Source: Actinomycetes bacterium
GTDB lineage: Bacteria; Actinomycetota; Acidimicrobiia; Acidimicrobiales; Bog-793
Reading direction: 5' to 3'
DNA: 34,136 nt
NCBI GenBank assembly: GCA_021838945.1
Contig: JAKCCH010000027.1
Coordinates: forward strand, 1-34,136
The notes below the pieces were generated by a model. It was not told where the DNA came from. It was given only the letters and a program-made list of their open reading frames with translations, and did not search any database. A program made the position numbers and the translations under genes. Below are positions 16,599-24,798 of this stretch, piece by piece (position 1 is the stretch's first letter; each line of letters starts with the position of its first letter).

Positions 16599-16941
16599 CG
16601 CTCGCTCTCCTTCATCGTCACCCGGGTCCTTGACCGTGCCTGCCCGGTTCGGCCACTCGAGAGTCCGACGCCCCCCGACCTCCGATCTCATCGCCCGGGG
16701 CGAAGGCGCGCCGGCCGCCGGCGTCGCTCACCTCGCCTGCTCCCTTGGCGAGCGGAGGACGTCGGGCTCGACCGGTCTGGCGTGTGCGTTATCCAGCTCG
16801 CATCCTGCCGTCTCCCACAGCCATGGGGGGGGGAGGCGGCCGGGCCGGGTGAGCCACCAGCATGAGAACGCCCGCTTCGGCCGCCGTCGGGAAGACCGCA
16901 CCCCGAGATGAGCCACGCTGGAGCGAGCGCACCGCGCCAGC
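16599..16941. other. Intergenic stretch with a nine-G homopolymer
   Basis: No convincing coding frame is seen between the DinB-like gene and the end of the FtsX-like gene. A run of nine G residues lies at 16825-16833. No hairpin typical of a terminator is apparent. Confidence 0.35.
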
Positions 16942-19440
16942 TCACTCCATCGGCTGATGTGCGATCACCGGCGGTTGCCGCCCCGCCACCAACCAGCCGA
17001 CGGCAGCGGCGAAAAGGGGCATGGCGACGAGGATGAAGAGAAGACTCCGGAGCGGGACGTTGGCGAGCGCCGAGACCCCTCCGTTGAGGGTGCTGGCGGA
17101 GAACCAGGCGACCGCCCCCGCGTACCCGCCGATCGTCCCGAGGAGCGCCCCGAGGAGAGCGAGCGCGCCTGCGGTGGTCGCCGTCAAGGCGCGACGGGTC
17201 CGGCTCCCGGCCCCGGTCGCCGCCAGCGTGCGCAGATCCCCGGCGGTCTCGCTGCGCAGCAGGCCGACCGTCATGGCGAGGACGGCGAGGGCGAGGGCGA
17301 TCCCGAACAGTGTCGCGTAGCTGATCACCTGCCCACCGCTCGGAGCGTCATCCTTGGTCTCGATCGACAGCCCGAGCGCGGCGGCCGCCTGCCGGGCCGA
17401 GGCGACCTGAGAGGCGCTCAGCGTCGCCGGGGCCTGGACGAGCCAGCCGGACACGGTCGGGCTGAGCTGGAGCTCATGGACGGCGTGCTCGGTGATGACC
17501 GTGTTCGGAGCCGACGTCCCGGACGGAAGGGCGCTCACCGTCTCGATCACCGGGTGGGCGAGGCCACCCGGCCCCGGGCCGTGGAGCGGTCCGGGGCCGC
17601 TTGGGAGGAGGTGCATCCCGGAGATGCCGGCGAGCCCCGGGCGCATGCTCAGGATGTCGGCCGACGGGCTGAACTGCGACGCCTTGATGCCGAAGGCGCG
17701 CAGCAGCGACGGCGTGGCGACGTACAGGGGGCCGGTGAAGTTGCGGCCCGGTGCCGCCCGCTGCAGGGTCACCGGCACCTGGAGCAGCTCGACGACGTCG
17801 CGGGTGCCGAGCGCGGCGGCGATGCCCAAGACGCTCTTGCGCACGACCGCGAGCGGGGGCGCCTTGGCCGTCTTGGCGCTGTTGCCCCTCTGCTCTCGAC
17901 CGCCTCGCTTCACCATGACCGCCCCGGAGGCATGCGAGGAGGCGTAGACGATCATCTGGTCGGAGGCGAGGTTGGGCCCGGTGTAGTCGAGGACGTTGCC
18001 GTACCGGGCGGCCGCCGCCACGCAGATGACGACGGCGATCAGCACGCCGAGGGCGACGGCTGCCAGCGCCGGGCCGGAGCGCGCCCGGTAGCGGTCGAGG
18101 TCCCGGAGCGCGAGACGCACGGCCACCGGCGCCCTCCGGCCGAGCTCGGCCACCCCTGACAGGAAGAACGGGCCGAGCAGGATCATCGCCGCGATGAGGG
18201 CGGCGAGGCCGAGGACGAGCTCGGGCATACCGCCGCCGATCATGCCACCGGAGACCGTGAGCAGGAGGAAGGCGCCGACGAGAAGGACGACGCCCGGTAC
18301 AACCGTCCGGTGGACCCGGGGAGGCGGCGCCGGGCGGCCCGAGAGCGCGGCGACGACCGACCGCCTCGTCATCTGTCGGGCCGGGTGCCCCGAGGCGAGG
18401 AAGGTCGTGAGGACGGCGAGGCCCATCGAGACGACGACGACGGCGACTGGCAGCTGGAGCTCGCCGATCACGTGGTGCGAGCTCTGCTCGAGGCTCGGCC
18501 GGTACGCGGACCAGGCGGCGAAGCCGGACAGGACGCCGAGGACCGCTCCCGCGACACCGACGATGACCCCGTTGGCCCGCAACGTCAGGCGCAAGTGCCG
18601 GTCGGTCGCCCCGAGCGACTCGAGCATCCCGATTGACCGCAGCCGGCGCTGGGCGAGCACGGCGAAACCCCCGACAGCGACGAGGGCGATGAGCAGCATC
18701 CCGAGGGTTACCCCGGCGAGCGAGATGCTCTCCGGGTTGACCACGTTCGGGGGCGCCTGGTGCGTGACGCTCCTCACGGTCGGGCCGATCGAGGCGGCGG
18801 ACACCCGCGGCGCGTCGAACAGCACCGTCGCTTGGGTCGGCTCGGCAATCGCGCCGGGAAGCACGAGCGCGAACTCGTCGAGCAGGTTCTCAGGGTTCGC
18901 CACGGTGCCGACGACGCGCCGAGTCTGTCCGCCCACCTGCCACCGATCACCGATCCTCAATCGGAAGGCGGACGCGACGCCTGCGGTGACCGCTACCTCG
19001 TCCTGCCGCCGGGGGTACGCCCCCGAGAGGAGAGAGAGGAGCGGCTGGCTGAAGGTGCCGTGCGGGCTCTCGGCCCGCAGCTGGAACGTCTGCACCGAGC
19101 CGGGGAGCACGAGGGGCGCCTGCTCGATCACCTCGGCCCTGCCGAAGCGGTGCCGGAGCGTCGCCAGCTCAGAGGGAAAGCTCCGGCTCGGGAGTGAGAA
19201 GGTGGCGATGTCCTGCGCCGTCCCGAAACCCTCGTTGGCAGGCAGCGGGGTGTTGGTCGCGACCGCCGCGCCGACGATCGTGGCCGCCACGGCGACCGTG
19301 ACGAGGCAGAGCACGAGGAGCTGCTGGGGCCACTCCCTCTTGAACAGGCGCCACGTCCAGCGGACGATGGCACGGCGTGCCGGGGCTCCGCCGGTGTCGC
19401 TCCGGTGGACCGGAGCGACTCGCTCGAGGGCGAGGGTCAC
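16942..19440 (-). CDS. FtsX-like ABC transporter permease
   Basis: This 832-residue membrane protein has a GTG start at 19440 overlapping the upstream ATPase stop as GTGA. An N-terminal helix (QLLVLCLVTVAVAATIVGAA) is followed by a MacB-type periplasmic domain, then an FtsX block of three helices (around LAGVTLGMLLIALVAVGGFA, VIVGVAGAVLGVLSG, VAVVVVSMGLAVLTTFLA). Central helices, a second extracytoplasmic domain and a C-terminal FtsX block (IALALAVLAMTVGLL, GALALLGALLGTIGGYAGAV, SLLFILVAMPLFAAAVGWLV) come next. This two-block layout matches single-polypeptide LolCE or BceB-like permeases. It works with the LolD-like ATPase, likely in lipid or lipoprotein movement or peptide efflux. The substrate is unknown. 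Confidence 0.92.
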   Translation of the reverse strand: MTLALERVAPVHRSDTGGAPARRAIVRWTWRLFKREWPQQLLVLCLVTVAVAATIVGAAVATNTPLPANEGFGTAQDIATFSLPSRSFPSELATLRHRFGRAEVIEQAPLVLPGSVQTFQLRAESPHGTFSQPLLSLLSGAYPRRQDEVAVTAGVASAFRLRIGDRWQVGGQTRRVVGTVANPENLLDEFALVLPGAIAEPTQATVLFDAPRVSAASIGPTVRSVTHQAPPNVVNPESISLAGVTLGMLLIALVAVGGFAVLAQRRLRSIGMLESLGATDRHLRLTLRANGVIVGVAGAVLGVLSGFAAWSAYRPSLEQSSHHVIGELQLPVAVVVVSMGLAVLTTFLASGHPARQMTRRSVVAALSGRPAPPPRVHRTVVPGVVLLVGAFLLLTVSGGMIGGGMPELVLGLAALIAAMILLGPFFLSGVAELGRRAPVAVRLALRDLDRYRARSGPALAAVALGVLIAVVICVAAAARYGNVLDYTGPNLASDQMIVYASSHASGAVMVKRGGREQRGNSAKTAKAPPLAVVRKSVLGIAAALGTRDVVELLQVPVTLQRAAPGRNFTGPLYVATPSLLRAFGIKASQFSPSADILSMRPGLAGISGMHLLPSGPGPLHGPGPGGLAHPVIETVSALPSGTSAPNTVITEHAVHELQLSPTVSGWLVQAPATLSASQVASARQAAAALGLSIETKDDAPSGGQVISYATLFGIALALAVLAMTVGLLRSETAGDLRTLAATGAGSRTRRALTATTAGALALLGALLGTIGGYAGAVAWFSASTLNGGVSALANVPLRSLLFILVAMPLFAAAVGWLVAGRQPPVIAHQPME

Positions 19441-20162
19441 GGCTCGCTCCCCTGCTGGAGGAGTGACTCGGGACTCGGCGGGATGGCTGTCTGGTCCACC
19501 AGCCGGCCGTCGCGGATGAAGACCACCCGGTCGGCCCACGAGGCGAGCTGGGCGTTGTGGGTGACCACGACGGCCCCGAGACCCCGGCGGCAGGCGGCGA
19601 GCACCATCCGCATCACCGCTTCGCCGCTTGCCGAGTCGAGGGCGCCGGAGGGTTCGTCGGCGAGCAGCAGGTGCCGCTCGCCGACCGTCGCCCTCGCGAT
19701 GGCGACCCGCTGGCGCTCGCCCCCGGACAGCTCGTCGGGGAAGTGCGCCACCCGCTCATCGAGCCCGAGCTCCTCGAGCGCCGCCGCCGCCAGCTCCCGG
19801 GCCCGCCGGGCCCGCACCCCGTCGAGCTCGAGGGGGAGCGAGACGTTCTCGAGCGCCGTCAGCCCGGGCAGGAGGTTGAAGTCCTGGAAGACATAGCCGA
19901 CCGACCGCCGCCTGAGGCGGGCCTTGTCGTTGCGCGACATGCCGGAGAGCAGTTGGCCGTCGATGACTACCTCTCCGCTCGTCGGGTCCTCCAGGCTGCC
20001 CGCGATCGTGAGCAGCGTGCTCTTGCCCGACCCGCTCGGGCCCATCACCGCCAGGAGGTCGCCGGCCGCGACACTCAGGTCGATGTCGCGGACGGCGAGC
20101 ACCTGCGAGGCGCCCTCGCCGTAGACCTTCGTCACGCGGTGCATCTCGAGAAGAGCCATCAT
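19437..20162 (-). CDS. ABC transporter ATP-binding protein (LolD/MacB type)
   Basis: This 241-residue ATPase starts at ATG 20162, overlapping the padR-like stop as ATGA. It shows Walker A GPSGSGKST, Q-loop YVFQDFNLLPGLTALENV, signature LSGGERQRVAIARA, Walker B LLLADEPSGALD and switch VVTHN. This close arrangement is the LolD/MacB/FtsE group that pairs with FtsX-like permeases, as encoded directly downstream. It is the middle gene of a regulator-ATPase-permease operon, and translational coupling on both sides suggests fixed stoichiometry. Confidence 0.95.
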   Translation of the reverse strand: MMALLEMHRVTKVYGEGASQVLAVRDIDLSVAAGDLLAVMGPSGSGKSTLLTIAGSLEDPTSGEVVIDGQLLSGMSRNDKARLRRRSVGYVFQDFNLLPGLTALENVSLPLELDGVRARRARELAAAALEELGLDERVAHFPDELSGGERQRVAIARATVGERHLLLADEPSGALDSASGEAVMRMVLAACRRGLGAVVVTHNAQLASWADRVVFIRDGRLVDQTAIPPSPESLLQQGSEP

Positions 20163-20734
20163 CGACTCCTGGCCCGCAAGCGGAGCCTCGGCCGCGGCGT
20201 GGCGGCGGGCGCCGGGCCGAGGCTCGAGCGCTTCATGCGTCCCTCGGCTGCGTCCAGCCAGCGCACCACCGACTCGAGACGGAACAGCTCGGCGTCGACG
20301 GCGAGGGCGAGAGCGAGGTCGAGGCGCCCCTCGTCCTCCTTGATGCGGGTCCACTGCTGCATCAGCTCGACGAGGTGCCGACGGTGGATCTGGATGACGT
20401 CGCCGACCTCGACGCCCGGCACGCGCATGGCGACGAGCACCTTGATCACGAGCTCGTCCCGGGGCGGGGAGCCGGCCTCAGAGGGTGTGCCGAACCACGC
20501 TGCCAGCTCCTTCTCGCCCTCCGCCGTAATCCGGTAGCCCCGCTGGCGCTCGTCCTCGTGGGCGTCGTCGGCCTCGACGAGGCCGTCACGCTCGAGGCGA
20601 CCGAGCGTCGTGTAGACCTGGCCGACGTTGAGCGGCCAGACGTCACCGGTGCGCTCCTCGAACTCCTGGCGGAGCTGCAGGCCGTACTTCGGGCCCTCAC
20701 TCAGCAGGGCAAGCAGCGCGTGGCGGACGCTCAT
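20159..20734 (-). CDS. PadR-family transcriptional repressor
   Basis: This 191-residue protein has an N-terminal winged helix: MSVRHALLALLSEGPKYGLQ, then NVGQVYTTLGRLERDGLVEA and GYRITAEGEKELAAWF. The C-terminal part has PadR C-type helices for dimerisation (VIQIHRRHLVELMQQWTRIK). PadR proteins repress nearby transporter genes until a toxic ligand binds. Here it is the first gene of the operon with the LolD-like ATPase and FtsX-like permease, and a palindrome covers its promoter (20751-20774). Autoregulation of the whole operon is therefore the natural model, inferred from position. Confidence 0.93.
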   Translation of the reverse strand: MSVRHALLALLSEGPKYGLQLRQEFEERTGDVWPLNVGQVYTTLGRLERDGLVEADDAHEDERQRGYRITAEGEKELAAWFGTPSEAGSPPRDELVIKVLVAMRVPGVEVGDVIQIHRRHLVELMQQWTRIKEDEGRLDLALALAVDAELFRLESVVRWLDAAEGRMKRSSLGPAPAATPRPRLRLRARSR

Positions 20735-20750
20735 ACCGGTGTCCGCATCA

Positions 20751-20780
20751 GTAGCATACTGAGTATTCTACTCATAGAAT
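20751..20780 (-). promoter_or_regulatory. Probable PadR operator with overlapping inverted repeats
   Basis: GTAGCATACT (20751-20760) and AGTATTCTAC (20762-20771) are inverted with one mismatch around a single central G. The same DNA holds a perfect TGAGTA-TTC-TACTCA (20760-20774) and ATTCTA-CTCA-TAGAAT (20765-20780). The site ends 17 bases before the PadR start. On the minus strand it contains TATGCT (20757-20752), a possible -10 box. The AT-rich island stands out sharply from the local GC content. Confidence 0.75.
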
Positions 20781-21117
20781 GCGAGGTTGCAAGAGGCGGC
20801 TGCCAGAGGTGGCTAGTCCCACACGGCGTCCTCGAGAGGGCCGGGGACGCTCGGCCGTCGGCAACCGGGAGGAGTCAGCGCCAGACGACAAGGCACCGAG
20901 ATTTGGAGGCTCTCGCCGGCGCGTCGAAGACGAGGTGCCTGCTCGCCCGGTCACTCCTAACGAGCTGGTCGCGCCGGGTGGGCGGTGCGGGAGCAGCGCC
21001 GCTCCCGATCGAAGGTGCGCGCCGGCTGCGTGCGGCGGCCCGGGAGGACCCGTGACGCGCCACCGCCGCCCCCGCCTCGGAGGGGAGGTGGCGGTGAGAG
21101 AGCGGCGCCCGGTTCGC
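20781..21117. other. Intergenic stretch between PadR operon promoter and phosphate transporter
   Basis: No convincing gene is seen. A plus-strand frame runs through it and far into the transporter gene in antisense, but it has no family features. The right end holds the hairpin listed separately. Confidence 0.4.
21061..21096 (-). terminator. Possible terminator hairpin after the phosphate transporter gene
   Basis: CACCGCC (21061-21067) pairs with GGCGGTG (21090-21096). Further C/G pairing continues inward with a mismatch, giving a GC-rich stem 22 bases past the transporter stop. There is no T-run, which is common for actinobacterial terminators. Confidence 0.45.
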
Positions 21118-22554
21118 TCAGGTCGTGGCGCCTGGGCTGACCGGCATCCGGGAGACGATCCGCTCCGCCTCGGCGACGACCCGGTCCTCGTCAGAGATCT
21201 CTTCGAGGCCCCGCTGGGCGGTCTCGGGTATGAGCAGCGTGAGCAGGGTGCCGAGGAGCGCCATCCCGGCCGAGAACTCGAGCGCCCCGCCGATGCCGAA
21301 GGCGGCGCTGATGTGGGGAAACAGGTAGACCCCGATGAAGGCACCGAGCTTCGCCACGCCAGCCGAGATGCCGTGCCCGGTCGTTCGTGCCGAGGTCGGG
21401 TAGCACTCGGCGGCGAGGACGAAGGTGGTCGTGTTCGGGCCGAACTCGGCGAAGAAGTAGCTGATGCCGAACAGGACGAGGAAGGGTGCCACCGCCGCCG
21501 TTATCCCCGGGATCACCCCGATCAGGAGAAACATGAGACCCATGAGCGGGAAGCCGATGAGCTGCAGCTTGCGGTGCCCGATGCGGTCCATGAAGTTGGC
21601 GGCGAGGAAGTAGCCGGGCACGGCTGCAAGGGCGAAGACCATGAGGTTGAACGCCAGCGACTGCTCGATGGTCGCCCCCGCGCCGAGCACACCCTTCACG
21701 ATGAGCGGGGCCGAGACCGAGTTGCCGTAGTAGGCGTAGTCGAAGACGAACCAGGTGCCGGCCGTTCCGATCAGGCTGATGAGGAAGCGGCGGTTCGAGA
21801 TGAACTCCCGGAACGTGAGCCTCTGGCGCTCGCCGGTCGTCGCCTGGGGGTTGATGGCGACGGTGCCATCGGAGTAGGTGGCGAGACTCTTCGCCGCCTC
21901 TTCGGTCTTGCCCTGGACCCGGGCGAGGAAGCGGGGCGACTCGGGCATACGCCGGCGGGAGTAGAGCACCATGGCCGAGGGGATGGCGCCGAGGGCGAGG
22001 ATGATCCGCCAGACGTAGCCCGAGCTCATGCCGCTCGACAGCAGCGTGAGGGCGACCACGTAGCCGACGACGGTCCCGAGCGCTTGCATCGAGAAGACCA
22101 GGCCGACGAGCTTGCCCCGGTTCTTGCGGTTCGAGTACTCGCTCATGAGCACCGCCGAGACCGGGTAGTCGCCGCCGATGCCGAGCCCGAGGCAGAAGCG
22201 GAAGACGATGAGCCAGACGACGTTCGGGGCGAAGCCCGAGGCGAGCGAGAACACGAGCATGATCAGGGCCTCGAGGCCGTAGATCTTCTTGCGGCCCACG
22301 CGGTCGGCCACTCGGCCGTAGACGATCGCCCCGATGAAGGCGCCGAGGAGCGTCATCGAGTTCACGAGGCCTGTCTCGGTCGTGCTCAGGTTCCACTGGG
22401 ACGTGATGAGGGCCGTCACCGTGCCGATGATGAACAGGTCGTAGGCGTCGGTGAAAAAGCCCATTCCCGAGGTCACGATCGCCTTCAGGTGGAACCGTGA
22501 GATCGGTGCCTCGTCGAGGGCTGCGGTGAGGGTGGTGGTTGTCTGGTCTGCCAC
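21118..22554 (-). CDS. MFS phosphate:H+ symporter-like transporter (PHS family)
   Basis: This 478-residue transporter with twelve predicted helices has a GTG start at 22554. It has the major facilitator motif YGRVADRVGRKKIYG between helices 2 and 3, and the PHS-family features GMGFFTDAYDLFIIGTV in helix 1 and FRFCLGLGIGGDYPVSAVLM in helix 4. Also visible are SEYSNRKNRGKLVGLVFSMQ and AECYPTSARTTGHGISAG. These match inorganic phosphate:proton symporters related to Pho84. Independent support comes from two exact 11-base GTTCACC repeats upstream, the actinobacterial phosphate-box unit, which implies induction under phosphate limitation. A general organic anion MFS carrier is the alternative. Confidence 0.85.
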   Translation of the reverse strand: MADQTTTTLTAALDEAPISRFHLKAIVTSGMGFFTDAYDLFIIGTVTALITSQWNLSTTETGLVNSMTLLGAFIGAIVYGRVADRVGRKKIYGLEALIMLVFSLASGFAPNVVWLIVFRFCLGLGIGGDYPVSAVLMSEYSNRKNRGKLVGLVFSMQALGTVVGYVVALTLLSSGMSSGYVWRIILALGAIPSAMVLYSRRRMPESPRFLARVQGKTEEAAKSLATYSDGTVAINPQATTGERQRLTFREFISNRRFLISLIGTAGTWFVFDYAYYGNSVSAPLIVKGVLGAGATIEQSLAFNLMVFALAAVPGYFLAANFMDRIGHRKLQLIGFPLMGLMFLLIGVIPGITAAVAPFLVLFGISYFFAEFGPNTTTFVLAAECYPTSARTTGHGISAGVAKLGAFIGVYLFPHISAAFGIGGALEFSAGMALLGTLLTLLIPETAQRGLEEISDEDRVVAEAERIVSRMPVSPGATT

Positions 22555-22594
22555 GAGGACGAGTCTGCTCAGTCCTCTTAACGGCCAGCTGACA

Positions 22595-22627
22595 TCGCCG
22601 TGATGGCGAGGTGAACGCGAGGTGAAC
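22595..22627 (-). promoter_or_regulatory. PHO box (tandem 11-bp GTTCACC repeats)
   Basis: On the minus strand GTTCACCTCGC occurs twice back to back (22627-22617 and 22616-22606), followed in register by CATCACGGCGA (22605-22595), a weaker third unit sharing TCAC and CG. PhoP of Streptomyces binds direct repeats of 11 bases with consensus close to GTTCACC. The site is 41-73 bases upstream of the phosphate transporter start. Confidence 0.8.
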
Positions 22628-22639
22628 TCTCGGTGCCGG

Positions 22640-22930
22640 TCAGGCGGCCTTGCCCCGGCCCACGAGGCGCGCCCTCCTCGCGCTCGCCTTGTGGGGAGAC
22701 AGGACGTTGCTCACGCGCTCGTAGTGCTCGGCGTCGATCTCGCCGCGGGCGAGGCGCTGGTCGAGGGCGGCGAGGAGGTCCTCCTCCCTCGCCGGCCGGC
22801 GCCCCCGGCGGACGAGGGTGGCCACGAGCGCGTAGACCGCCCAGACGACGACGGCCCAGAACGCCACCACGGCGATCCACATGGCAGCCACCTCCCAGAA
22901 GGGCCGGTTCTGGCCGTACCAGAACATCAT
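22640..22930 (-). CDS. Small SHOCT-domain membrane protein
   Basis: This 96-residue protein starts at ATG 22930 (a second Met follows), nine bases after GGGAGG. One transmembrane helix (AAMWIAVVAFWAVVVWAVYALV) is followed by a basic stretch. Then comes a SHOCT-like C-terminal motif, EEDLLAALDQRLARGEIDAE followed by HYERV, the short helical oligomerisation domain often found at protein ends. The tail is Arg/Lys-rich. Function is unknown. The gene lies upstream of the phosphate transporter, which has its own PHO box, so co-regulation is not required. Confidence 0.85.
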   Translation of the reverse strand: MMFWYGQNRPFWEVAAMWIAVVAFWAVVVWAVYALVATLVRRGRRPAREEDLLAALDQRLARGEIDAEHYERVSNVLSPHKASARRARLVGRGKAA

Positions 22931-23084
22931 GGTCGTGAACCTCCCGTGCCCGAGTTTGGGGCGTCGCCTGCAGGCTGGTGCCGTCCTCGTACCCCAAATA
23001 GGGTTCTTCGGCACCTCCCCGGCGTCGTGACCTGGGAGTCTCGGCTTGTAGCATCGACCCACCGGGGTCACCGAAGGAGAGGCC

Positions 23085-24347
23085 GTGCTCGACGCGAAGT
23101 TCATCCGCGACAACCAGCCGGCTGTCCGGACGGCGGCTGAGCTGAAGGGCGTGGACTTCGACGTCGACGCCGCCGTCGCCCTCGCCGACGAGGTCCGGTC
23201 GCTCCAGGTGGAGGTCGACGAGGGCCAACGGCTGCGCCGCGAGATCTCGAACCGGTTCCGCACGAGCGACGCTCAGGCGCGCGAGGAGCTGCGCCGTCGG
23301 GCGGCCGAGAACGACGACACCCTGAAGGACAACCGCGCCGCCCTCGCCGAGGCGAGGGGGCGCCTCAACGACCTCCTCCTTTTGGCGCCGAACATCCCGT
23401 GGGAGGGAGCGCCTGTCGGTACCGGAGAAGAGGACAACGTCGTCATCCGCGAGTGGGGGCGGCCGCCCGAGTTCGGCTTCGAGCCGAAAGACCACGTCGA
23501 ACTTCTCGAACAGCGGGGGTGGGCCGACTTCGAACACGCCCGGAACACCGCCGGCGACCGGGCGTACTCCCTCAAGTCACAGGCGGTGCTGCTCGAGCGC
23601 GCCATGCACTCGCTCGCCCTCGACACCCTAATCGGCGAGGAGTTCGAGCTCGTGAGCGTGCCGGCGCTCGTCCAACGACAGGCGCTCGTCGGCACGGGCT
23701 TCCTCCCCGGTCACGGCGAGGAGATCTACTACCTCGAGCGGGACGACCTCTACCTGGCCGGTACCGCCGAGGTGGGGCTCGTCGGGATGTCGAGCGACAC
23801 GATCTTCGACGTGAAGGACCTTCCCCGCCGCTACGCGGGGATCTCGCCGTGCTTCCGGCGCGAGGTAGGCAGCGCCAGCAGGGACGTCCGCGGGCTGCTC
23901 AGGGTCCACCAGTTCGAGAAGGTGGAGCAGTTCGTCATCTGCGAGGCGGACGCCGAGGAGTCGGCCCGCTGGCACGACCGGCTGCTCGGCACCGCCGAGA
24001 CGATCCTGCAGCGTCTCGAGCTCGCCTACCAGGTCGTCGAAACCTGCACCGGCGACATGGGGCTCGGCAAGTACCGGATGAACGACATCAACACGTGGTT
24101 CCCCTCGCTCGGCATCTACCGGGAGACCCACTCCTGCAGCACGTTGCACGACTGGCAGGCCCGCCGCGCCGGCATCCGCTACCGCGACGCCACGGGGACC
24201 GTCCGCTTCGCACACACGCTCAACAACACCGCTGTCGCCACTCCCCGCCTCCTCGCCGCCTTCGTGGAGAACCACCAGCGGCACGACGGCACCGTCTCCC
24301 TGCCCGATGCGCTCCGCCCCTACCTGAGCGGCCGCGAGGTGCTCTGA
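23085..24347 (+). CDS. serS: Seryl-tRNA synthetase
   Basis: This 420-residue class II synthetase has a GTG start at 23085 after AAGGAGAGGCC. The N-terminal coiled-coil arm (about residues 27-100, LADEVRSLQVEVDEGQRLRR onward) grips the long variable arm of tRNA-Ser. The catalytic core has the TAEVGLVGM segment, motif 2 FRREVGSASRDVRGLLRVHQ followed by FEKVEQF, and motif 3 HTLNNTAVATPRLLAAFVEN. It charges serine onto tRNA-Ser and acts in the cytosol. A tRNA-Ser(GCT) gene lies 4.4 kb downstream. No T-box leader was seen in the 150 bases upstream. Confidence 0.97.
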   Translation: MLDAKFIRDNQPAVRTAAELKGVDFDVDAAVALADEVRSLQVEVDEGQRLRREISNRFRTSDAQAREELRRRAAENDDTLKDNRAALAEARGRLNDLLLLAPNIPWEGAPVGTGEEDNVVIREWGRPPEFGFEPKDHVELLEQRGWADFEHARNTAGDRAYSLKSQAVLLERAMHSLALDTLIGEEFELVSVPALVQRQALVGTGFLPGHGEEIYYLERDDLYLAGTAEVGLVGMSSDTIFDVKDLPRRYAGISPCFRREVGSASRDVRGLLRVHQFEKVEQFVICEADAEESARWHDRLLGTAETILQRLELAYQVVETCTGDMGLGKYRMNDINTWFPSLGIYRETHSCSTLHDWQARRAGIRYRDATGTVRFAHTLNNTAVATPRLLAAFVENHQRHDGTVSLPDALRPYLSGREVL

Positions 24348-24355
24348 GGCGGGAG

Positions 24356-24398
24356 GGTGACGGTGCTACTGATCGGTATGTAGACTGAGAAGTAGCAC
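24356..24398 (+). promoter_or_regulatory. Candidate promoter and operator of the XRE regulator
   Basis: GTGCTACT (24363-24370) and AGTAGCAC (24391-24398) are perfect inverted arms 20 bases apart. Between them lies TAGACT (24381-24386), a plausible -10 box, with GTGACG (24357-24362) 18 bases before it as a weak -35. A dimeric or tetrameric repressor binding both arms would occlude this promoter. Confidence 0.5.
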
Positions 24399-24416
24399 AC
24401 AGGACATGTTGGCGGC

Positions 24417-24656
24417 ATGGAAGGAGACCTGCAGCGGCGACTGGGCCAGCGACTCCGTTCCTACCGGCTCGAGCGCGGACTCAGCCAGGAGAGCTTCGCC
24501 GACCTCCTGCAGGTCCACCGCACCTACATGGGCGGGATCGAGCGGGGCGAGCGGAACCTCACCCTCCGATCCGTCGAGCGGATCGCCGACCGGCTAGGCG
24601 TCGATCCGCTCGAGCTCCTGAAGGAGGCAGCGGGCGGAGACTCGGCGCGCTCCTGA
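24417..24656 (+). CDS. Small XRE-family helix-turn-helix regulator
   Basis: This 79-residue protein is almost entirely a Cro/C1-type HTH domain: LGQRLRSYRLERGLSQESFA, then DLLQVHRTYMGGIERGERNL and TLRSVERIADRLGVDPLELL. The size and HRTYxxxIERGxRN core resemble restriction-modification controller proteins, but no restriction or methylase gene is nearby. An inverted repeat surrounds its likely promoter (24363-24398), suggesting autoregulation. The Shine-Dalgarno sequence is weak; an ATG at 24406 in another frame is not favoured because it does not give the HTH. Confidence 0.9.
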   Translation: MEGDLQRRLGQRLRSYRLERGLSQESFADLLQVHRTYMGGIERGERNLTLRSVERIADRLGVDPLELLKEAAGGDSARS

Positions 24657-24798
24657 GCACTGTGAATCACCGGCGCTGTCGCAGGGTCGGCCTATTCTCG
24701 CTCCGGCGCTCGTTCGCAGTGCTCCTCGCCGCTTTCCGGCCCGCGATCGGTAGACCGCCTCGCGAGCGCGCGGGGCCGCAAGCGAGGAGGTGCACGAG

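Noticed and set aside
16825-16833. Run of nine G as a phase-variation tract
   Set aside because: It lies in a stretch where I find no gene, so a switching role has no target. It may be a simple homopolymer.
16957-19519. Two plus-strand frames of 400 or more codons
   Set aside because: They are antisense to the FtsX-like permease, whose helices and operon context are unambiguous.
20779-22500. Long plus-strand open frame of over 570 codons
   Set aside because: It is antisense to the phosphate transporter, rich in Asp/Glu/Arg/His and without family features. It arises from high GC codon bias.
22931-23084. Possible T-box leader upstream of serS
   Set aside because: No T-box sequence or specifier stem-loop was found in this 154-base stretch.
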